Shown here in pieces: positions 1 to 10,032 of a stretch of 64,000 bases of DNA. The notes beneath the pieces are model-generated. The model searched no databases. It was not told the origin of the DNA and was given only the letters and a program-made list of their open reading frames with translations. The stretch spans positions 87,327,563-87,391,562 of the forward strand of contig CAMTDV010000023.1 of assembly GCA_947069175.1 (NCBI GenBank). The letters are read 5' to 3'. This DNA is from Scalesia atractyloides (taxonomy: Eukaryota > Streptophyta > Magnoliopsida > Asterales > Asteraceae). A program made the position numbers and the translations under genes. How positions within the stretch are numbered: the first letter of the stretch is position 1; each line of letters starts with the position of its first letter.

Positions 1-520
1 CGATCAGATTATAATACTTAAGGGTACACAAGCTTACAATTTCATTGGTATAGATACGAGCTAACTTCTCATTTTTGAAGTCCTCGCGGATAGGGATGAA
101 ATGAGCTGACTTAGTGAGACGATCAATGATAACCCAAATGGTGTCATACCCACTGGAGCTGCAGGTAACCCGGTAATGAAATCCATGGTTATGTTTTCCC
201 ACTTCCATAAGGTATTTTGGGTTGGACAAGAAGTCCTGAAGGTCTTTGATGCTCAGCTTTCACTTTGGACATGTAAGACATTTGGAAACGAATATAGTGA
301 TATCTTTCTTCATGCCAGGCCACCAGTAAGAGTATCGTAGGTCTTGATAATTTTATCGGCTCCTGGATGTATAGAGTACGAGTTTTGTGTGCCTCATTCA
401 TGAGAAAGGCACGAAGATCATCACGATCAGGTACCCAAATACGATTTAAGAAATAGAGAATACCATCCGATTTGGATTCTAGCTTGGTTTCAGCTCCACA
501 AGACAATTAATCTCGTACAT
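1..520 (-). pseudogene. gypsy integrase N-terminal and core fragment
   Basis: The zinc-binding N-terminal part ends with KVKAEHQRPSGLL near 210-270. The core then starts in a second frame with DTIWVIIDRLTKSAHFIPI near 80-150, the first catalytic-domain strand of gypsy integrases. The coding sequence leaves the window at position 1, so the rest of the DDE triad and any chromodomain cannot be seen. A frameshift lies between the two parts near 200. Confidence 0.8.
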
Positions 521-619
521 CATTTTCGTGACGGAACATGTTGAGCTGCTCTAATTCAGTTTTGAAGATCGTTCACAATTTGAGAACATAATAGACGGAT
601 TGAGTTTGCATACTCCCTT

Positions 620-1925
620 CGACTGAGGGCATCAGCCACAACATTAGCCTTGCCTGGATGATAACGAATTTCACAATCATAATCATTTAGGAGTTAGACA
701 CATCGACGTTGCCTCATGTTCAATTCCTTTTGATTAAAGATATGTTGTAAACTCTTGTGGTCAGTGTAGATTTCACACTTAGACCATAAAGGTAATGTCT
801 CCATATCTTAAGGGCGAACACGACTGCTCCAAGTTCTAGGTCGTGAGTGGTATAATTCTTCTCATGCACTGAGTGCCCTTTAGTGCTATCACCTTTCTCT
901 TTGCATAGTAGCAACCTAACTTGCCTGACCGTCGCAATAAACCACAAAGTCTTCGCAACCATCAGGAAGTGTAAGTATAGGTGCATCACAAAGTTTTTGC
1001 TTCAAAGCTTAGAAAGCCTCCACTTGTTTGGGTCCCCAAATAAAGGGTTTTCCCTTGTGAGTTAAGTTGTGAGTGGAACGGGATACGAGAAAAATTCACG
1101 ATAAAACGACGATAATAGCCAGCAAGACCTAAAAACGATCTAACTTCGGTAGGAGTAGGGGGCGCTTGCCACTCTTGAACCGCTTTGATCTTTGCAGGGT
1201 CGACATGAATTCCTTTGTCGTTAACGACATGACCAAGAAATTGCACTTCTTTTAACTAAAAATCGCATTTAGAGAACTTAACATAGAGCTTTTCGGTTCT
1301 CAAGAGTGTTAGGATAAGGCGAAGATGACGCTCATGATCAGATTTGGTCTTGGAATAGATAAGCATATCATCAATGAAAACTATGACAAAACGATCGAGA
1401 TAAGGTTTGCATACCATATACATCAAATCCATAAAGACAGCAGGGACATTGATAACCCAAAAGGAATAACCATAAATTCATAGTAACCATAACGAGTTCG
1501 AAAGGCAGTCTTGGGAATATCTTCTTCACGCATGATATCCTGAACGAAGGTTGATCTTTGAAAACAGGTTGGCACCTTAAAGTTGATCTAAAAGATCATC
1601 AATACGATGTAGTGGATAGCGATTCTTGATGGTCAGCTTGTTAAGCTCTCCGTAGTCGATGCACATACGAAAAGTTCCATCTTCTTTTTCACAAAAAGAA
1701 CAGGCGCACCCCAAGGTGACGAGCTAGGACGTATAAATCCTTTGTCAGTCAACTCTTGCAGCTGACTAGCTAACTCTTGCATCTCAGATGGGGCTAACCG
1801 ATAAGGAGATTTTGCGATTAGTGTAGCACCAGGTACAAGATCGATTCGAAATTCGACTTCTCGCACAGTAGGAAGTCCTGAAACGTCATCGGGAAAAACT
1901 TGAGGAAAAACTGAGAAAACTTTAA
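620..1925 (-). pseudogene. gypsy reverse transcriptase and RNase H, frameshifted
   Basis: The RT start has VEFRIDLVPGA (near 1850) and SSPWGAPVLFVKKK (near 1700). The catalytic motif VFIDDMLIYS is readable near 1350-1385 with both aspartates intact. VRSFLGLAGYYRRFI lies near 1100-1150. RNase H has VHEKNYTTHDLELGAVVFAL near 810-870. The normally conserved MPFGLTNAP segment is altered to a form reading around SFWVINVPAVF, and at least three frames are needed to read the whole, so no functional polyprotein can be made. In a living element this product copies element RNA into cDNA in virus-like particles. Confidence 0.85.
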
Positions 1926-1930
1926 TCTTC

Positions 1931-2485
1931 TAAGCCCATTCCTATGTGTTTCTCTCATCAGCTTGTTCACATGTATCATGCATAAAACAAAAGATTGGGT
2001 CAACAAATGTTGGAGATTGAATCTAGATAAAAAAACAATTTGAACAATTTCTTATATTAATTAATTAAATAAAAATTTGTGCGTAAATCATAACTGATCA
2101 TATGCATATGTATAAACAATCACAAGTCAACAATATCCACAATGACGACATTACATGATAAATGATGAACTTGAGATCAAGGCTCAATCAAGCAGAGCCG
2201 ATCTAATGAGGCACTTGATGCTCAACTCGTATTCCATGAGGAACTGATGGGCCTTAAATGGATGATTGCACTGAAATGACAAAATTTAACCACACATAAC
2301 CACACAATCAACATACACATTTAATCACATAATGATGTTAGCACAAATGTTTAAATAAATAAAACATGTACGACACATGATACACCCCAAAACAATGATT
2401 AAAATGGGGAATTTGTAAGGATTCACTCACAGTGGATGCGTTTTCCTGATTGGCGAAAGATGCGTACGAATTGAGGAGTTGATCG
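1931..2485 (-). repeat. LTR fragment shared with 52009-52525
   Basis: This stretch aligns in the same orientation with 52009-52525, which lies inside a well-delimited minus-strand gypsy LTR (51811-53310). Shared landmarks include a run reading 'gatgaacttgagatcaagg' near 2163, 'ctgatgggcctta' near 2247 and 'gaatttgtaaggattcactc' near 2410. Here only the LTR interior is present. It abuts RT-coding sequence on the left and unrelated AT-rich DNA on the right. Confidence 0.8.
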
Positions 2486-2767
2486 ACAAACGAAAACTAA
2501 CCTAAAAATGGTACAAGATAAATCGGTAAATATAAACAGGTTAATATCTTGATTTATACCTTTTGTTAGATTTTAGATTATTTATAATATTTTTATTGAG
2601 AATTTAATTCTTAGGAGTTGTGTTTTTTTAGTTGTTTTTAATTGATTTAAAACTAAAATAATAAAATAATAAAAAAAGATAAATAACAATTAATATTAAA
2701 AAATTTAAAACCTTGTCAGCTCTGACAAGGTGTATCTGACCGGTTTCGCTTGTGAATTGGATTGCGT
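2486..2767. other. AT-rich spacer with a perfect short hairpin
   Basis: I see no gene. Positions 2711-2730 form a perfect inverted repeat with a 9-bp stem (CCTTGTCAG / CTGACAAGG) and a 2-nt loop. It lies just beyond the first tRNA-like module. Confidence 0.5.
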
Positions 2768-2840
2768 GTGACAGGGGTCGAGCTTGAGACCTTCCGCTTA
2801 CATGCACGCAGCTCTTCCAACTGAGCTACGTGTCTAACCC
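2768..2840 (-). repeat. tRNA-like module A (of three)
   Basis: On the minus strand an A-box-like TAGCTCAGTTGGAAGAGC (2828-2811) forms a perfect GCTC/GAGC D-arm. A B-box-like GGTCTCAAGCTCGACCC (2791-2775) forms a GGTC/GACC T-arm. The module begins GGGTTAGACACGTAG. The anticodon stem is poor and there is no good acceptor pairing or CCA, so it is a tRNA pseudogene or the head of a tRNA-derived SINE, not a working tRNA. Confidence 0.55.
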
Positions 2841-2929
2841 GTTAATTACTTGATTTTTAATCCTCTTATATACTAGTTAGCCTATTTCAGAAAATATTTA
2901 ATTTAAAAAGTTTGAAAACCAATCGAACC

Positions 2930-3008
2930 GGCATGCCTGTCAATACTCAAACCCATGCCTTTACCATGTTTTGTACCCAGCCCAACCAACTAGGCTGGGT
3001 GTCACCCA
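2930..3008 (-). repeat. tRNA-like module B (of three), most diverged
   Basis: Minus-strand CAGCCTAGTTGGTTGGGCTGG (2997-2977) gives an AGCC/GGCT D-arm. GGGTTTGAGTATTGAC (2954-2939) occupies the B-box place. Its B box is 164 bp from that of module A and 164 bp from that of module C. It begins GGGTGACACCCAG, parallel to the starts of A and C. Confidence 0.45.
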
Positions 3009-3094
3009 TTTAAATCAAGGTTTATATTAAATTTAAATGCTATCAAAGAGGTGTTCTGACTGACTAAAAAAATGTTTTGTTATTGCAGGAACCT

Positions 3095-3170
3095 GACACA
3101 TACGTGAATCGAACTCATGACAGTGTTTTGAAATTGCACATAGTCCACCACTGGACTATGTGTCTAACCC
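3095..3170 (-). repeat. tRNA-like module C (of three), best cloverleaf
   Basis: The minus strand reads GACACAT at the 5' side and ATGTGTC at the 3' side, a perfect 7-bp acceptor-like pairing. GTCC/GGAC forms the D-arm and ATGAG-TTCGATT-CACGT the T-arm with four of five pairs. The anticodon loop is too long (about 11 nt), the stem is weak and no CCA follows. This is the most complete of the three modules. It is more likely a tRNA-derived repeat or pseudogene than an active tRNA gene. Confidence 0.55.
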
Positions 3171-4189
3171 ATTTAAGAACTCACATTTAGTTATATATAT
3201 AATCTGATTAACTTCATCTTCTTCATCTGAAATAAACCCAGATTCTGAATTCGATCATGCATAATTATAGTGGTGTTGTTGTGTGCTGTTTATACATTAA
3301 TCGTGTTAAAAACTTCTACATAATCGTGTTAAAACCTTCTACCAGAAGAACTAAGAGGTTACCGATGATCGTGGAGTTCTGGCAATGGATGCCGGCGACT
3401 GAAGCTTGGACTTCCGGGCGTTCCGAATTGAATTACGTCAAGAACGAAGGACTTGAGCAGTGATGATCTCGAGTTATGATTGGAGAAATGCGAGTTTAGA
3501 ATGCTTGCCATGGGGTATTTCATAGGCACTGTTAAACAATAGTTTTTGGTTATGAGAATCATGACCAATGAATTAAATTGATGCAAATAACTAATGATTT
3601 TCATTACTAGATCCGTTCAAAAATCGACCCAAGACAAAACTTCCGTGATTTCCGCGCTTGACAACAGTTTCGGAGATGAATCCTACTTGCAGGGTTTTTT
3701 TATTCTATTGCTACTATATAATTTATTTATTCTAACTTAAACACCAAAGTATGTTTGTGTAGTGGTGATTTAGTGTGTGTGCGGTTTGATGAGGGAACCC
3801 GGGTTCAGTCAGGTTACCCTTCCTTTTATTTATTTATTTTTTCTTTTAATGAGTTTCTTTCATTCTATTATTAATTTTTATTATCTATTAATCATAAACC
3901 TTTAAAATTTTGCAACAATTAATAATAAAATACGCAAAAAAAATTATAAAACAAACATTTGATTAACAAACGGTGCGGGTTGTGGAAACCCGTTTTATAC
4001 GAATGTTACAGGCGAGGTCATATAGTTTATAAACTTAGATTGTGTTTTATCTTTTAAATAAGAATGAAAGGCATCATATTGTAAAAGGGATTATTCCAAT
4101 GGTTTCTAGTATGTTAAAATGTTTATAACGAAAGAATTTTTTTTTAGTTCAATTTTCGTTGCGTATTTTTGTTACTCATGTTAGGGTAT
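3171..4189. other. intergenic, no gene recognised
   Basis: Short direct repeats around 3299-3342 (two copies of 'aatcgtgttaaaa' plus flank) are the only structure seen. Short open stretches near 3257-3604 show no recognisable protein features. The rest is AT-rich spacer. Confidence 0.5.
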
Positions 4190-5340
4190 TAAGTCTGTTA
4201 CAGGCTGGAGAGTTTCCATCGACTATTGCAGACTTAATGATACGATGTGAAAGACCATTTTCCTCTTCCTTTCATTGATCAGATGTTGGAGCGACTATCG
4301 GGTCAGCAATTTACCATTCTCTTGATGGTTTTTCGTGTTATTTCCATTCCCTATTGTACAAGTGGGTCAGGAGAAAACTACATATACATGCCCATACGGT
4401 ACTTTTATGTATCGTTGGATGTCGTTTGGGTTATGTAACACTACCGCTACATTCTAGCGTTGTATGGTAGCTATGTTTAATGATATGATCGAGGACTCCA
4501 TAGATGTGTTCATGGTTGACTTTTCATTTTTCGAGAGTTCGTTTGATCATTGTCTGTGAAATGTAGATCGTATGTTCGCTAGGTGTGAAGAGACAAACCT
4601 CGAGTTGAACTAGGAGAAATGTCATTTTATGGTGAGGGAGGGCGTAGTGTTAGGACATGAGATATGAAAGGCAAGGATTGACGTTGATAAGGCGAAGATA
4701 GAAACCATCTCTAAACTTCCACTGCCTACTTGTGAAATCTATTTGGAGTTTTCTAAGCCACGTGAGATTCTACTAACGTTTTATTAGTCATTTCTCTATG
4801 ATTGCGATGCCCATGACTCGATTGTTGGAGAAGGATGTCCCGTTTGAGTTTGATGAGGAGTGCATGACGGCGTTTGAGTTTCTGAAGGAGAAGTTAGTGA
4901 GTACCCCGATTCTTATAGCACCTGATTGGAGCCTTCCATTCGAGTTGATATGTGACGCGCGCAATTTCGTGGTTGGGGCAGTTCTAGGAAAGTGTAGAGA
5001 GAGACACTTCCATCCCATTTCACTACGCTAGTAGGACTTTGAATGACGCATAGGAACATTAAACCATGACTGAGAAAGTGCTCCTGGCGGTTCGTTTTCG
5101 CTCTAGACAAATTTTGTTCTTAACTCGTTCTATCAAGTTTATTGTCTATACAGATCACGCGACACTGGGGCACTTATTTGCTAAGAAGGATGCAAAACTG
5201 CTTTTGATTCGTTGGATTCTCGTATTGCTGGAGTTTGATTTAGAGATTAAGGATAAGAAGGGAGTAGAGAACCTTGTGGGAATCACTTATCTATGTTAAA
5301 GGAACTCGAGAGTGACGAGGAGGGTGTAGTTGAAGAGATA
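4190..5340 (+). pseudogene. Athila-lineage gypsy RT and RNase H remnant
   Basis: Plus-strand fragments occur in pol order. First comes TGWRVSIDYCRLND near 4203, then KDHFPLPFIDQMLERLSGQ near 4250, a degenerate catalytic region FMVDFSFFE near 4510 (second-last residues of the FMDDFSV box replaced), CHFMVREGVVLGHE near 4620, and LLEKDVPFEFDEECMTAF near 4820. RNase H follows with IVYTDHATLGHLFAKKDAKL near 5140 and RWILVLLEFDLEIKDKKG near 5210. The wording is typical of the Athila lineage. Several stops and frame changes, plus a missing catalytic Asp, show it is dead. No LTRs are attached. Confidence 0.85.
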
Positions 5341-5634
5341 GGTGATAGTTGTTAGGGATAGAGTTTTATACTCATGATTCTAATGTCTTAAGCATACGGT
5401 AGAATCCTAGTGCGAGTAAAGATCTTGAACTTCATAGTTATTAATCAGTTTCTTGTGCCTCTTAGGAGTATCGTGCAGGAATATTCCCTCATAAACGGCT
5501 AGTGGATGACTTAGTAAGGAATTACTGTGGAGATGGTTGAGGAAAACATCATGTAGAAAAGAGAGTGGGAAGCTACAACGGTCACTTTGTTGGTCTTCAT
5601 AGGATCCCGAGAATTTCGGAACCTTAGTTAGGAT
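5341..5634. other. spacer between Athila remnant and Tat-like LTR
   Basis: Possibly decayed Athila pol tail or LTR U3 of the next element. I cannot assign it. No open frame of note. Confidence 0.3.
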
Positions 5635-5725
5635 TCATTTTTACTTTGTATTATATATAGGCTTGATCTGATCAAGTTATACACAACTTACACATTTTTA
5701 CTTTGTGTTATATATATAGGCCTGA
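5635..5725 (+). promoter_or_regulatory. duplicated TATA region of the Tat-like LTR
   Basis: Two copies of a block around 'catttttactttgtrttat' (5635-5666 and 5692-5725), about 57 bp apart, each end in TATATATAGG followed by 'cttgat' or 'cctgat'. They look like a tandemly duplicated core promoter of the LTR. Confidence 0.5.
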
Positions 5726-6087
5726 TCACTGCAAACTCCATTGTGACACATAGTTTTCGATCAATTAAGGCTCACACTTGTAATTTTTACATCGTTAATT
5801 AAAGAGGATCTATTTCAAGCTCTCGAGGTTTTTTGTGCTGCAGATCATCTTCAAGAAGAAGATCAAGGGTTTTTCCTGTGATAAATCTCTTGTGTTGTTA
5901 CTTGTTCATTGCATTCATTCTGATCACCTTGCACTTTACCTCTGTTTACCTAAAAAAATGTTTTCTGCACTAAGGATCATGACTCACAATCAGGATCCTG
6001 AATATCAAACCCTATATTTTTGCAACACCTCACCTCACAATCTCATTTAGTTGTTAAGCTCATCTTGTCAATTTTTCACCAAAACTA

Positions 6088-6110
6088 TTTGGCACCCCTA
6101 TGGGGCAAGT
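6088..6110 (+). other. primer-binding-site-like sequence
   Basis: TTTGGCACCCCTATGGGG lies directly after LTR-like U5 sequence and 70-90 bp before the gag start. It resembles the TGGCGCC-type primer site of Tat and Athila elements. The tRNA is not identified. Confidence 0.4.
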
Positions 6111-6275
6111 GGTGATTTTCATCGTAGAATTTTCTTGAAATTTTGTTAAACCAAATTATTTCAAAGTTATTCTCGAAAATGACTTCTCAACATAAATCAC
6201 TATCAACTTCATACTCTGTTACCCATGCGACCTCTGGAACCAGCAACCGTCATCCTCCTCCTCCGGCAAACCAAG

Positions 6276-8010
6276 TGTAACACCCCAAAATGCTTATATG
6301 ATACTATCTCGATGTTTGAAATAATTTATAATAAGTATAATAACTAGTCCCGAAACCCATTAAAATGTTAATGAAGTTTTATGATGAAGTACGAAGTATG
6401 GTGACTAGGATTAGTTAACATGGTTACTTAAGTAGACTTTATTTTAAGCAAGGGAAACTACATGTGACATAAAACTAACAAAGCATAGGGGTTAAAGATG
6501 CACATTTTGAAACTAGATTAATTAAAAGATGAAAAACTCAAAGTGTAGTGATATGTGTGTGTATCAATTTAGAGAGGGGAAAGGGGACCAAACTTTCACC
6601 AAACACAAACACAATTTCAGCAAATCAAGGGATGAATTGAGGTCTTAATTCTTGCATGAACATCTTTTCTTGACCATCTAAGTTGATAGAACACAAGGTA
6701 AGTCACAAATTTTTATTTGGTGAATATTATAAAGGAGAACAAGGGAATACCAAAATTTGCAAGAGTTCTTTATTGTATGTTATAAAAGTTGATGTGGAAA
6801 TTATGAATTTAAAACGTATGTGAATAATTATGATGTGAAAATTGTTATGTGGGTGTATCATTGTGAAACCTTCATGTAAATCGAAGTGGGTTTTGACATA
6901 ACTATGAAGTTAGGGCCACTTTGGGTTGTATCATGATTCTAGATGTAAAAATAGGAAGATTTGATGATAAAATAATGTTGAATTCTGGATATGTGATAAG
7001 TAGGAAAAAATATGGTAATAGGTTAGCCATTAGACAACTTGGTGGAAAATTTAACCAAACACCCACCAAATGTTCGATAAAATTCCTTAGTTATGAACCT
7101 CGCGAAATTGTGATGAGTACAACATGATGACAATGATTGTATGTGGGAATCCATATATGTGTTGAATTTAAATGTTACCTTATTGAAAAGTGTGTGTGGA
7201 ATCGGAATGAATGACGAACCTAAGTATGAATGGATTATGTGTAGAAGTGAAGGAAGAAGAGTCAAGCCGTGGGAAGCAATGAGGAACTCAAGATCGAGGT
7301 ATGTTAAATTCTCTACGAAATTAAGGTTTAAATATTGTAAGGTTCATTAGTTGTAATTGGGAAATCATCGTACGCTTAATTACTTGACAAAGTATGTTGA
7401 CCCTATGGAGGTTCAAACGAACTAGATTGAGAATGTAAAAAGAATAGTCATATGTTGACCCGTATGAACGGGTTAAACGAAGTAGATCGAGAATGTAAAA
7501 TGAATGGTCATATGTTAACCCGTATGAACGGGTCAAACAAACTAGATGGAGAATGTCAAATGAATGGTCATAAATAGACCGCTATGAATGTGTCAAACAT
7601 AGTTAGACAGGAGGATGCAAAAGAATGGTTAGATGTTAATTCAGCATGAACGAGTCAAACAAGTAATGTTGGTAAGAGTTTAGAAAGAAATTAGGAGTGA
7701 GAAAGAAATTGAAGGATTGTAGGTAAGTCCGCTATTTAGGCGGACTCACCAACATTGGGACGAACACACACTCCTTTGTGGGTTCAAAGTCTTTTTGGTG
7801 GTTATGTAGTAAAAGTTTAGTTTGTTAAAATTATCCAAAGACTTGTCTTTCATAATATTTGTAAAATGTTGGAAGGTTCGTAACTAGTTTTTAAATGGTT
7901 ATCTTGTAAGTATTGATCAAACTCTTAAGCAATGTACAAAAGTTTAATTTCGAACATAAAATTTCGTTGTTAAAGTCTTACTTTTGACCACTTGAAAGTT
8001 GGGCGTTACA
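6276..8010. mobile_element. solo LTR, 1735 bp
   Basis: It starts TGTAACACCCC and ends GGGCGTTACA, the usual TGT...ACA form of gypsy LTRs, and contains no gag or pol. The interrupted gag frame on both sides fixes the borders. Flanks are CCAAG and CAGAG, so no clean 5-bp target duplication is visible. Inside are a 60-bp tandem repeat (7390-7665) and an 11-bp-stem hairpin (7722-7750). Confidence 0.75.
7390..7665. repeat. 60-bp tandem repeat, about 4.5 units
   Basis: Units start near 7392, 7449, 7509, 7568 and 7630. Each carries a form of 'tgttgacccgtatgaacggg' followed by 'tcaaac', then 'gagaatgtaaaatgaatggt'. Identity falls towards the right. The array lies inside the solo LTR. Confidence 0.85.
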
Positions 8011-8760
8011 CAGAGGAAAACCATGTTGTGGAAAACACTTTTCCAGCATCTGGGAAATCTACTACGCCACCCATGTTTACTTCTAATGATAGACTCTATA
8101 GAGGTTAAGGAATTGACGAACTTCAAGAGACCAACCAACTACTATTCAAATGAAGGATCAGATGAACCAGCAGCAAGAGACCAACCATTTGCTATTCAGA
8201 GAGCTTAGGGAACTGAAGAACTCCAGGACCAATAGAGGTGACGACGCCTTTGCAGGCCATGATCCTGAGCTTCCATACATCCGAATCCTCAGGTTTTCAC
8301 TAGGGAGACTTTTTGACTATGCAGTTTGGATAAGGAACAACTGGTCCAACTTCTTCTGTCAGGGTCACAACAAGCAGATATCTAGGGGTCACACCAGGAT
8401 CCTTATTCCAGAATCCACTTTGGGAACCTTGTTAGTAATAATTCACTAGATACTAATAATTTTGTGCAGTGTGCAGGTGATCTATGATGACATGACGAAA
8501 TTAAAGATATGATCTCTAGTGTGTAAGGAGTGGTACAACCTATACCAGAATTATCACCAAAAAAGCCACGGGAATTCTAGGTTTGCTCCTCCCATATGTT
8601 ATAAGAGATCCCAAAGAGATTCCAAACTCCGAATATGAAGCTTTACAATGGGACTATAGATCCTGAGAACACGTGGCTCACTACAGGAGAGGATGGAGAT
8701 CAACCATATCCCGGTTGATTCAAGGAAGCCTACTTGTGCAAAGGATTTGGTTCCATAAAA

Positions 8761-9970
8761 TTGTTAGGACATTTTCTTTTTCTTATGAAAAAGCCTCAAT
8801 TTTAATTTCTTTATAACATAAACTTGAGCATTTCATATGGTCACCGCACCGATGCACAAGTAATCTAGAGAATTACTATAATGAGCTGAGTGAAGTAATT
8901 TTCAAGTTCACTTGCAACAAACTGATCCGATCAAGGTTCATAAAGCTTGAATTCTTATACCAAACACTATGCGTTCATACTTGTCCGTTTAATGCGTGGG
9001 CCATGTGGAAGCTATTTAACGCTGGACAAACATCACCCCGTGGGTACTACGGCCACAGTGTGGAGGTGGGGTGTTGTGGTCTCCACGGGTCGTTGCTTCG
9101 CTTTTTTAACCGCCGAACGTTCAAAAACAAAAAATATATTTATTTATCTTATTTCTTTACTAAATTACCTTTATACTACATATACTCACTCAACCAAACT
9201 TAACCTATACTCTAATTCCACTATTATCAAATTCAAATTTTATTCTCTGCGCCAAATTTTGATCTGAGTCTTCCCCAAACACGTCACAATATGGTTATCG
9301 GCTCTACTAAGCTCAAGACTTCTTTTTCCACTTTCTTACTAATTCAATTCTCAATCAATACCGGAGACACAACCCGATCCTCTAATAATATGCGGTGGCG
9401 TAGATGAGTGAGTGGGAAAACTCTTGGAACCAAAGTTTTTTAATATATTTTATATTATTTATGTAGTTTTTTATTTACGAATCGTTAAAAAATAAATTTT
9501 TGTGCATCACTTCCAACTTCTAACAATTTTTTAGATATTTTTCTCATTCCCTCTCAAACGACATCAAGTGTCACATCACTAAACAAGGACCACGTCAAAT
9601 GTCACATCATTAAAAAACAGTCAACATCACTTAACAAGTACCATATCAGCAAAACAATTAACTAGGTTAGGATTTAGTTAATTATAGTTTTCAAGGGAAA
9701 GTGAGGAGAAAATAGTTAAAAGTGAAGTGGTATAATTCGTATTTCACAAATGTTATCGGTGAAATGATGTCAGTTGAATTTTGAAGTGGCAATGGAAAAT
9801 GAAGCAACAGATGTTACTTAACGTGGCAATTTCCATGAGCGTGGGATGTTAAACCACACTTCTTTAGCACTATAATTATCTCCAACAAGATCCAAACCAA
9901 GAAATTACCAAGACAAGCTATAATCTCTTAACTAAAATTAACCGCATAATTACTAATTTACTATACAAAC
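8761..9970. other. intergenic, possible MITE at 9010-9865
   Basis: A GC-rich block (8995-9115) around 'caaacatcaccccgtggg' stands out in AT-rich DNA. A segment near 9835-9865, 'ccatgagcgtgggatgttaaacc', is a weak inverted counterpart of 'tttaacgctggacaaacatc' (9018). Together they may be the ends of a MITE. Between them are several 'cacatcac' and 'cacgtcaa' direct motifs (9545-9650). The open stretch at 8947-9267 over the GC-rich block has no recognisable protein features. Confidence 0.3.
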
Positions 9971-10032
9971 CAAACTTGAAATATAAAACCATTCAACATC
10001 ATCAAGAACCGAACTCCAAATCTAATAGTTTA

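Larger units (their letters stand above)
1..1925 (-). mobile_element. Ty3/gypsy (Tekay/Del-like) pol remnant, cut by window edge
   Basis: Read on the minus strand, the protein fragments run in gypsy order from right to left: RT N-terminus (about 1925-1633), RT palm and thumb (1500-990), RNase H (990-620), integrase zinc-binding region (500-190) and integrase core (190-1). This is the RT-RNaseH-INT order of Ty3/gypsy and not the copia order. Frames change several times and stops interrupt it, so it is dead. The LTR, gag and 5' leader are missing on the right, where the sequence passes straight into LTR-type sequence near 1931. Wording of the RT and integrase resembles the Tekay/Del chromovirus group; the lineage is inferred. 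Confidence 0.85.
5635..8760 (+). mobile_element. Tat-like Ty3/gypsy 5' part (LTR, PBS, gag)
   Basis: Order on the plus strand: LTR promoter and U5 (5635-6085), primer-binding-site-like TTTGGCACCCC (6088), leader, gag start (6179) and gag continuation after a nested solo LTR (8011-8760). Pol and the 3' LTR are absent, and similarity fades near 8760. The left LTR boundary is not resolved. Lineage assignment rests on gag wording near 8590-8750. Confidence 0.6.
6179..8760 (+). pseudogene. Tat-like gag, split by a solo LTR
   Basis: ATG at 6179 opens a frame of about 32 codons (MTSQHKSLSTS...) that is interrupted at 6275 by a 1735-bp solo LTR. The frame resumes at 8011 (EENHVVENTFPASGKS) and soon meets stops. 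Further gag text follows: MNQQQETNHLLFRELRELKN near 8160 and IPKRFQTPNMKLYNGT near 8605-8660, a motif typical of Tat-group gag proteins before the retrotransposon gag core. Gag normally builds the virus-like particle. Stops and the insertion make this copy non-functional. Confidence 0.6.

Noticed and set aside
2768..3170. Functional tRNA genes
   Set aside because: None of the three modules has a proper anticodon stem-loop with seven-base loop together with good acceptor and T-stems. Kept as tRNA-like repeats only.
8947..9267. 106-codon frame over a GC-rich block
   Set aside because: It ends in AT-rich low-complexity text (YTHSTKLNLYSNSTIIKFKF) and has no domain. It more likely lies over a MITE end.
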